Source: Puccinellia tenuiflora
Lineage: Eukaryota; Streptophyta; Magnoliopsida; Poales; Poaceae
Length of the DNA: 64,000 nt
NCBI GenBank assembly: GCA_012064385.1
Contig: QRDG01001892.1
Coordinates: 248,001-312,000, forward strand
Direction of reading: 5' to 3'
Numbering within the stretch: the stretch's first letter is position 1; the number at the start of each line of letters is the position of its first letter. The position numbers were made by a program, and so were the translations under genes. The notes under the pieces were generated by a model. The model ran no database searches. It was not told the DNA's origin and was given only the letters and a program-made list of their open reading frames with translations. Positions 57,134 to 64,000 of the stretch are shown here, in pieces.

Positions 57134-60100
57134 AGTATGGCGACGGACGAAACAAAGTTGACGAACCGTTTTTTCACTTACGCGGTGGCAATCTTTGTAA
57201 TTTTGATCAGAAATAGGGGTAAAATAAAAGTTGGACGAAAAATCTGGGAGAAGCAACTCTTCCTTTATTATTAGGTAAAGACATGTACCCCGCCTCCTAT
57301 CAGCTTGACCCATTTGCACCGAAACAAAGGGACCTTAAAAGTAGGTCCATAGTCAAGTTCCCATATCTCCTCTATGTACCCATAATATGTGTCCTTCTGC
57401 CCATTGTCGTCTGTTGCATCAAAGCGGACACCACTGTTTTGGTTGGTGCTCTTTTTATCTTGGGAGATCGTGTAAAATGTATTCCTATTTATCTCATACC
57501 CTTGGAAAGTACATATAGTCGAAGATAGTAACCTGGCCAACAAGTACAGCTGATCTCCAACAGTGGTGTTATTCATAAGATGTGTCTGCAACCAACTGCC
57601 AAAAGTCGCCTCGTGTTCCCCTTTAATCCAGGAGTCAGACTCCCCCGGGTTTTCGGCGCGTAGAATATTCTTGTGTTTCTCTATATACGGAGCAACCACG
57701 GTGGAATTGTGTAGAACTGTGTAGTGTGCTTCAGTGAAAGAAAGCACGTCCCTACATACCGTTGTTTTCCTTCCTAGTGTGCCTTTTCCAGTCAGCCTCC
57801 CCTCATACCGAGATTCAGGAACACCAATCGGCTTAAGGTCAGGAAGAAAGTCAACACAAAACTCAATGACCTCCTCTGTTCCATAGCCCTTGGAGATGCT
57901 TCCTTCTGGCCTAGCACGGTTATGAACATATTTCTTTAAGACTCACATGAACCTCTCGAAGGGGAACATATTGTGTAGAAACACAGGACCGAGAATTCTA
58001 ATCTCTTCGACTAGGTGAACTAGGAGGTGCGTCATAATATTGAAGAAGGATGGCGGGAACAACAACTCGAAGCTGACCAGACATTGGACCACATCAATCT
58101 GTAACCCTATTAGACTTTCTGGATCGATTACCTTCTGAGAAATTGCATTGAGGAATACACATACCTTCACAATGGCTAGTCGAACATTTTCGGGTAGAAT
58201 TCCCCTCAATGCAACCGGAAGCAATTGCGTCATAAGCACGTGGCAGTCATGAGACTTTAGGTTTTGGAATTTTTTCTCTTTCATATTTACTATTCCCTTT
58301 ATATTCGACGAGAAGCCAGATGGGACCTTGATACTGAAAAGCACTTCAAAAAAGATTTCCTTCTCTTCTTTGGTAAGAGCGTAGCTGGCAGGCCCTTGAA
58401 ACTGCCCTGCATGCATGCCGTCTCGTCCTTTATGACGTTGCTGGTCCTCCCGTGCTTCCGGTGTATCTTTTGACTTCCCATATAAGCCCGGGAAGCCTAG
58501 AATATTCACGCAAAGATTCTTCTTCAGGTGCATCACGTCGATTGCAGAGCGGACCTCATGGACTTTCCAATATTCTAGATCCCAAAATATAGATTTCTTC
58601 TTCCACATGGGTGCGTGTCCATCAGCGTCATTCGGACCAGGTTCTCTGCCAGGACCCTTTCCAAAGATTATATTTAAATCCTTGACCATACCAAATACAT
58701 CACCACCACTACGGGGGACAGGCTTCGTTCGGGTTTCTACCTTGCCATTGAAATGCTTGCCTTTTTTCCTTAACTGATGCCTGGGCGGAAGAAAACGACG
58801 ATTATACGGGTACACACTCTTCCTACATTTATCCAGATATATACTTTCAGTGTCATCTAAACAGTGCGTGCATGCATTGTATCCTTTGTTCGTCTGTCCT
58901 GAAATGTTACTAAGAGCAGGCTAATCATTGATTGTTACGAACAACAATGCTCGTAGGTCAAATTCCTCCTGTTTGTGCTCATCCCACGCACGTACACCTG
59001 GTTCGGCCCACAACTGTAAAAGTTCATCAACTAATGGCCTTAGGTACACATCAATGTCGTTGCCGGGTTGCTTTGGGCCTTGGATCAGCACTGACATCAT
59101 AATGAACTTCCGCTTCATGCACAACCAAGAAGGAAGGTTGTAGATACATAGAGTCACGGGCCAGGTGCTGTGACTGCAGCTCTGCTCCCCAAAAGGATTC
59201 ATGCCATCTGTACTTAGACCAAACCATAAGTTCCTTGCGTCACCTGCAAAGTCCGGGAAGTCTCTCTCAATTTTTCTCCACTGCCGACCATCAGCGGGGT
59301 GCCTCAACATCCCGTCTTTCTTACGGTCTTCCATGTGCCATCGCAACAACTTGGCATGCTCTTTGTTTCTGAACAAACGTTTCAACCGTGGTATTATAGG
59401 AGCATACCACATCACCTTGGCAGGAACCCTCTTCCTGGGTGGCTCGCCCTCAACATCACCAGGGTCATCTTTTCTGATCTTATACCGCAATGCAGTGCAT
59501 ACCGGACATTTATCCATATTCTCGTACTTCTCACCACGGTAGAGGATGCAGTCATTAGGGCATGCATGTATCTTATGCATGTCTAATCCTAGAGGGAGAA
59601 CAAGCTTCTTTGCTTCGTACGTACTGGCGGGCAATTCGTTATTTCTTGGAAGCATCTTCTTCATTAGTACCAGCAACTTTTCAAATCCCGAGTCAGTCAC
59701 ACCGGTCTCTGTCTTCCACTTCAGCAATTCCAGTGTGCTACCCAGCTTCTTCTGGCCATCTTCACAAGTTGGGTACAACAATTTGTTGTGGTCCTATAAC
59801 ATCTGCTCGAACTGCAACCTCTCCTTTTCTGTGTCGCAGTCTCGCTTTGCATCAGAAATGACCCGACCAAGATCATCAGCGGGCTCATATGCTGCCCGTT
59901 CTTCACCTCCTTCTTCTTCATTGTCTTCCATTGCGGTATCAGCGTATTCAGGGAACATAGATCGGTAGTTGTCATCATTGTTCTCTTCTTCATCGCCGTC
60001 TTCCATCATAACCCCTCTTTCTCCGTGCAAGGTCCAAACATTATAGCCGGACATGAAACCGGACCGAAGCAGGTGGCTCTGAATGACTCTTGAGGAAGTG

Positions 60101-60270
60101 TAATCCTTCTCATTCCGACATTCAACACACGGACAACACATAAAACCATCCTGCCTCTTGTTTGCCTCGGCCACAATGATAAAAGACTGCACGCCTTCTC
60201 TGTAAGCGCCAGAGCGTCGGTCACCGTACATCCATGGATGACCCATCTGCATCATGCAACTATATATCAA

Positions 60271-60541
60271 ATGCAGTCACGATGCTAAAATTAGTACCGC
60301 GTGGTCTAAACGAGAAAGTAGTTGCTAACCTTTTAGGAAACTTGGAAACAAAGAGGAGGAAGCTTAAGTGTGGCTCGGGCACCTCATATCATGTTTGTCT
60401 TGTGTGAACTCAAGTGGCATCGCTCTAACAGGCATTTCACCGAACACCTCTAGTGCATATGAAGAAAAAAACTAGCACACCCACACCACCTCCAACCAGG
60501 AAAAAAATGAGAGAGAGGGGGGGAGAGGGGGCGGCTGCAGC
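60271..60541. other. 5' leader of TNP2
   Basis: Between the TATA box and the first usable ATG of the transposase. No other gene is seen. Confidence 0.4.
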
Positions 60542-60552
60542 CATATATATAG
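60542..60552 (-). promoter_or_regulatory. TATA box upstream of TNP2
   Basis: On the minus strand CCCCTATATATATGG lies just inside the palindromic array and about 275 bases before the TNP2 start, a reasonable promoter for the transposase. Confidence 0.5.
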
Positions 60553-60557
60553 GGGCC

Positions 60558-60795
60558 AGCCTTTTGTCCCGGTTTGAGATACAAACCGGGACAAAAGGGG
60601 GGCACCTACCCCCGTAGCGGGCCGCAGACCCCTTTAGTCGCGGTTCATATAACGGGCCGCGACTAAAGATTCTCTGCCGCAGCAGAAATTTGGGCACTTT
60701 CTGTGCCGCGGCAGAGAATTCATTTTATTTATTTCTTTTCTTCATTTCAAAATAGTTTTCGTATATTTCTACGCTACCACGTACCGTACACTTTT
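60558..60795. repeat. Second copy of the left-type subterminal segment
   Basis: It has 'ttttgtcccggtttgagat' with its inverted partner, 'tttagtcgcggttcatataa', the 'gattctctgccg' palindrome and 'catttcaaaatagttttcgt'. It matches 46235-46495 in the same direction, which argues for a second element end here. Confidence 0.8.
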
Positions 60796-61101
60796 GGAAT
60801 AGAAGAGAGAGGGGTCGAGAGAGAGAGTTTTAAATCATTAACTTTTGAAATTCCATAACTTTTGATCCACTTGGCCAAATTCAACAAATTTGTAGTCATT
60901 AAAAAATCCTTAGAATGTGTAGAACACTTTATAATAATTTTTTTACTTCAATATAAACGGACCAGAGATAATTAACAATATAAAGGGAAAACAAGGGCTA
61001 AATAAATCCAAAGATCACACAACTTTTTATTTCAATCAAACGTCTCACATATGACAATTATTGTTGAGACGATCTAGATCGACACATTGAGACATACGCG
61101 A
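60796..61101. other. No gene seen
   Basis: AT-rich, presumably the 3' flank of the exonuclease gene that ends at 61102. Confidence 0.4.
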
Positions 61102-61755
61102 TCACATAGCACCGAGACACCTCCTAGCAATCTCGTAGCCTACGCGAGCGTCCAGAGCGGCATACTTGATGCGATAAAAGCTCAATGGAAACTTGCCCCA
61201 ACCTGATGTGAGGTCCTCTTCTTCCTCCTTCTTCTCGTCCTCCTTCTTCCTCTTCTTCTTGTTGATCTTCTTCTTCTTCTCAAGCGTTATGCCAATAGTA
61301 AAATTGTCTAGAGTATAGAGACTTGGAAGATTAGGGTACGTTGGGATAGGGTGAACGGCCCGCTGGAGGTCGACGGCGGACGGAATATGAATTCCGTAAG
61401 GCCCCAGCATACGCTGATCGTTGTTGATAGCCGCGCCGCAGAATTTGATGGTTTTGTCCATCAAGAAGTCCTTGAGGGCCCGCGGCACCCGATCAGCGTG
61501 GCAAATATGGAACACCAACATGTCGGTCACCATGGAGAGTTGCAGGACAGCGGCACGCTGCCTCTCCTCGGGTGCGGCGTCGGTGAACTCGCAGTCGAGG
61601 CCCACGATCTTCAACGGTGCGGCGTCGAGGTAGCGCCTCTTGACGTCGCGGATCCATCTCTCCACGGTTGATGCACGGAGAGTGACCACGACCTTGAAGT
61701 TCATGTTGACGGCGTCGTCCTTGTAGTGGTACACCTGGGATCGAAGTGGCTCCAT
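61102..61755 (-). CDS. 3'-5' exonuclease-domain protein (RNase D/WRN-like), intact, CACTA-borne (217 aa)
   Basis: The ATG at 61755 starts MEPLRSQVYHYKDDAV and the single-exon frame runs to TAG... at 61102. All three DEDDy-type motifs are visible: ExoI IVGLDCEFT (D54, E56), ExoII FCGAAINNDQRML (D113) and ExoIII YAALDARVGYEIARR (Y198, D202). A Lys/Glu-rich low-complexity insert occupies about residues 159-181. Members of this family trim 3' ends of RNA or DNA. The length is that of a bare catalytic domain. The nearest known animal and plant WRN-exonuclease relatives are longer. Similar short proteins are common in wheat and I believe many sit in CACTA elements. It lies next to the right terminus, between subterminal arrays, so it probably travels with the transposon. 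An alternative is a host gene later flanked by CACTA ends. Confidence 0.8.
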   Translation of the reverse strand: MEPLRSQVYHYKDDAVNMNFKVVVTLRASTVERWIRDVKRRYLDAAPLKIVGLDCEFTDAAPEERQRAAVLQLSMVTDMLVFHICHADRVPRALKDFLMDKTIKFCGAAINNDQRMLGPYGIHIPSAVDLQRAVHPIPTYPNLPSLYTLDNFTIGITLEKKKKINKKKRKKEDEKKEEEEDLTSGWGKFPLSFYRIKYAALDARVGYEIARRCLGAM

Positions 61756-62038
61756 GGCGCACGGCAGCGATTCGAGAGAGGATTATTCAGTAGAGAGATT
61801 ACAGAGAGGAGATGGTGCATTTGGCAAATGGCATTGTAGCTCTCTTATGTAGAGATAGCAGGGGAGATGAGGAGGCCGTGGTAATTAATCCAACCGTGTT
61901 CCCAAAATCTATTAATTTGATCAACCTCTTCGTTTCCCCGTGTGATCAACCTCTTCGTTTCCCCGTGTGATCAACGTACGACCAGCGCGGGAACTCAAAG
62001 GACTTCGAATCACGAAGCGTCGCGGGAAGGCGCGAGCT
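61756..62038. other. 5' region of the exonuclease gene
   Basis: It includes a two-copy 25 bp tandem ('cctcttcgtttccccgtgtgat', about 61924-61972). No clear TATA box is seen. Confidence 0.4.
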
Positions 62039-62269
62039 TTACTCCCGGTTCGAGACACGAACCGGGACAAAGGGGGGGGGGGGGGACCTGCTCGCAGCGG
62101 GCCGCAGACCCTTTTGTCCCGGTTTGTATCTCAAGCCGGGACAAAAGGGTCCTAACGAACCGGGACAAATGGGCCGTCGATTTCGGGGCGATGTGGCCGG
62201 ACCTTTAGTCACGGGTTGAGACACGTCCGCGACTAAAGGCCCGGGCGAAAGGCCTGTTTTCTACTAGTG
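62039..62269. repeat. Right subterminal array and terminus of CACTA-3
   Basis: Inverted pairs of 'gtcccggttt' and 'aaaccgggac', then 'tttagtcacggg' with 'cgcgactaaagg', lead to the terminal TTTTCTACTAGTG at 62269. A G run lies at 62070-62083. Confidence 0.88.
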
Positions 62270-64000
62270 ATAATAGCACGATCAATATCATCTTTTTCTT
62301 AATTAGCTGTTGAGCGAAATCAGTTTTTTGGTAACATGAAATGCATGATACTATCTGTGATGGTCACACTATATATGGAAGGCCTAACATTCACCTTGTT
62401 AAAATAACACATGTACACCTAGGAAAACAAAACTCTAGTGTGTGTACTATTTGTTTGAAATCATGCACGTATCTCAAATGTTGGATCGAGAACTACGCAT
62501 GTGAGAATTAACAAAACCGCACGTATCAATTAATAAAGCCATGTCATTTAGTGAAGACGAACATGAAACACTGCAAGGAAGAAAAAAGGGGAAATTCTAG
62601 AGGGCAAAAGAGCACGTGAAGCTTGAAACAGTTGAAGAGTTGTGGATTGCTTGACATGCATCATCCCTCGCCGACCAACATTAATGGTCCTATCGACAAA
62701 ATGACGCTAGCAGGCATCGGTAGCTCGTAGGAGTACTAGCTAGCTACAATGGTGCTATGCCTATCACTTACTTGCATCGATCCACGTGTGACGCGTGCCA
62801 GGATTGATGTATCACAGGCACGGCCGGCGGTGGTTACACAATTCTTCGCTTGATACGGGCCATCAGGCCGGAGCAGGAGCTAGCTGGTGCAAGTGTGGCC
62901 GGCGCCACGCCTGCATCGGATGGGAAGCACCATCGGAACAAGTGGCCGCCGCTCCTCGTCCTCGCCTTGCACCGAAACAGCTCAGCTTTGTCCGAGGATC
63001 ACCGATCGAGTTGATGTGTGCGCGAGGTGCTTGCACGTCGCGACGTGTAAGTGAAAAACACCAATCATTGACCCCCACGCCACCCCCCCTGAGAATGAAA
63101 GAAACAACCCAGCAGGTGATAGATAAAGCTGGTTGCACCGATCGCGGGTATCCGTTGTGTGGAAAAGTAGCTTTCGTTCGTGGACAGATGACAGATGAGA
63201 TGGAGATCGAGCTCGCGACAGAGAGAAGAGAGCAGAAGAGCGGTGGAGGGGGAAGGAAGCGGCGCCGGCCGGTCGAAGAGGCAGGTGGCTGGTCGTCTAG
63301 ACGGCCGGAGTAGTAGCAGCAGGCAGCAGTGCAGGGAGGCGGTCTAGACATACGGAAAAATGGTTCCGTTAATATCCCTGTGTACGTACGTAGATGGCGG
63401 TGCGCAGAGATCCATCACATCGGCCAATGCCCCCCCCCCCCCCCCCCCCCCCACCACATAATTGCGAGCGCAGCAACTGCAGCCGCGCGCAGCGCTCCCA
63501 CAATTACGAAACCGCCCCTCCTCGTGCATGCGCGGTGCCGACCCCGGCCGGCCCGTTGTGCAGGCTTTGGCAGTGGTCTGCCGCTGCATGCCTCTGCCTC
63601 AGTTCTGATCGTCGCCTAGCTAGCGCTGCCTGCCTGCCGCGGCACGCCGCACTGTGCGGCCGCGCGCCTCACTGACACGCATGCACGCCGAACGATGCGC
63701 GCGTACGTACCGGCCGGCACCGCACTTGGTTGTAACCATGTGTAGAACACTGTCTGCTTGTCGTCGTACCTGGGGCTGGGGTGCACGTACTTTCCTACCA
63801 GAGACAGGGACTCGTCACGGCGGTTTCCCAGCCCAGCCCAGCCCAGCAGATGTCGATGGAGCTAGGGAGATCATCTCGGGCGGCCACTTTGCATCCGTGG
63901 CTCCTAGGGCATGGCCCTGGAAAAACGGGAGTTAAGCCATATTGTGCATGTAATTTGGTTGCCAATAATATTCTAGCTAGGTTTTATTAGATGTAAGATT
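62270..64000. other. No gene seen; includes poly-C run
   Basis: AT-rich at first, GC-richer after 62800. Several open frames (for example 62795-63313 plus and 62863-63351 minus) overlap each other and show no domain. A run of about 23 C lies at 63430-63452. The GC-rich part could be the promoter side of a gene beyond the window, but nothing shows this directly. Confidence 0.4.

Larger units (their letters stand above)
54026..57281 (-). mobile_element. Helitron inserted in the TNP2 gene
   Basis: On the minus strand it starts TCTTTACCTAATAATAAAG (57281) and ends ...GCATATTTGCTAG (54026), with the 3' hairpin CCGTAGCAACGCACGG nine bases before CTAG. These are the expected Helitron ends (5' TC, 3' hairpin and CTRR, no target duplication). 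The host base after the 3' end is T as expected; the base before the 5' end is G rather than A. Taking it out restores the transposase reading V-H-V-D-Q-K-Y. No Rep/helicase is present, so it is non-autonomous. It holds a retroposon and a GC-rich part (56500-57130) that may be captured host DNA. Confidence 0.85.
53679..60270 (-). pseudogene. CACTA TNP2-type transposase gene, three in-frame stops and a Helitron insertion
   Basis: One frame runs 60270-57282 and resumes 54025-53679, 1112 codons in all. The order fits TNP2: N-terminal transposase-associated domain (WMYGDRRSGAYREGVQSF; CPCVECRN), transposase core (LYRGEKYENMDKCPVC, GLSTDGMNPFGEQSCSHSTW, RSAIDVMHLKKNLCVN), DUF4218-like (LKSHDCHVLMTQLLPVALRG), DUF4216-like (YYGYIEEIWELDYGP, FKVPLFRCKW) and the tail MTTVDLKNLAYMDEPFVLAY. 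In-frame stops lie at 59794-59796 (TAG), 58921-58923 (TAG where relatives have Trp) and 57943-57945 (TGA where relatives have Gly). TNP2 cuts and joins transposon ends in the nucleus. This copy is inactive but only lightly mutated. Confidence 0.85.
46077..62269. mobile_element. Composite CACTA region (CACTA-3) with nested insertions
   Basis: The left end CACTAGTGGGGACTGGCC begins at 46077. The right end, reverse-complemented, is CACTAGTAGAAAACAGGCC and ends at 62269. The flanking triplets are TTC and ATA and do not match. Palindromic 'tttagtcgcgg...ccgcgactaaa' or 'tttgtcccgg' units occur at both ends and also at 51780, 53105 and 60560. It holds a TNP2 gene, a TNP1/Ulp1 gene, two small ORFs and an exonuclease gene, all on the minus strand. 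The missing TSD and extra internal arrays suggest two or more elements fused or recombined. Confidence 0.75.

Noticed and set aside
62795..63351. Open frames of 172 codons (plus) and 162 codons (minus)
   Set aside because: They overlap on opposite strands, lack domains and lie in GC-rich non-repetitive sequence. No splice-linked continuation was found.

Overview
This is a 64 kb piece of a large, repeat-rich grass nuclear genome. The repeat types (Stowaway-like ends, Gypsy LTRs beginning TGATACGTC, CACTA elements with 'tttagtcgcgg' or 'ttctgtggcgcac' subterminal palindromes, CACTA-borne exonuclease genes) point to a Triticeae grass such as wheat or a close relative. The species is inferred from recalled repeat families, not proven. 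No prokaryotic, organellar or viral genome is present, and there are no rRNA genes or CRISPR arrays.

Layout. 1-7013: minus-strand Gypsy retrotransposon (gag-protease remnant and one LTR) with an internal 0.8 kb duplication and one N. 7014-11443: old unassigned repeats and a Copia-like LTR end. 11444-19659: a Gypsy LTR broken open by a 5.7 kb CACTA element (CACTA-1, TSD ATA) and a truncated LINE; CACTA-1 carries decayed B3-like and 3'-5' exonuclease-like genes and a smaller nested CACTA. 20098-27377: CACTA-2 (TSD GTG) with a decayed TNP1/Ulp1-type gene. 27935-28876: a Mutator-like element with a 9 bp TSD.

28886-42130 is the gene island. It holds two intact multi-exon host genes, both on the minus strand: a DNA-3-methyladenine glycosylase I family gene (5 exons, 385 aa) and an MRS2/CorA-type Mg2+ transporter gene (5 exons, 439 aa). 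Both exon models close in frame with consensus splice sites. Between them lies a decayed ORF split by a short LTR retrotransposon. 43200-46082: LINE fragments, an intact 189-codon ORF of unknown function, and a truncated NAC-like ORF.

46077-62269 is a composite CACTA region. It contains a TNP2 transposase gene with three in-frame stops, a Helitron that splits TNP2 at a point where removal restores the frame, a retroposon inside that Helitron, a decayed TNP1/Ulp1 gene, two small intact ORFs of unknown function, a hairpin, and an intact 217-aa 3'-5' exonuclease-domain gene. 62270-64000 shows nothing assignable.

The main biological theme is transposon nesting with gene carriage. CACTA elements here twice carry exonuclease-domain genes, once decayed and once intact, and once a B3-like gene. 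I found no convincing new enzymatic or defence system. The intact exonuclease gene, the two small CACTA proteins and the hairpin are the best candidates for follow-up.
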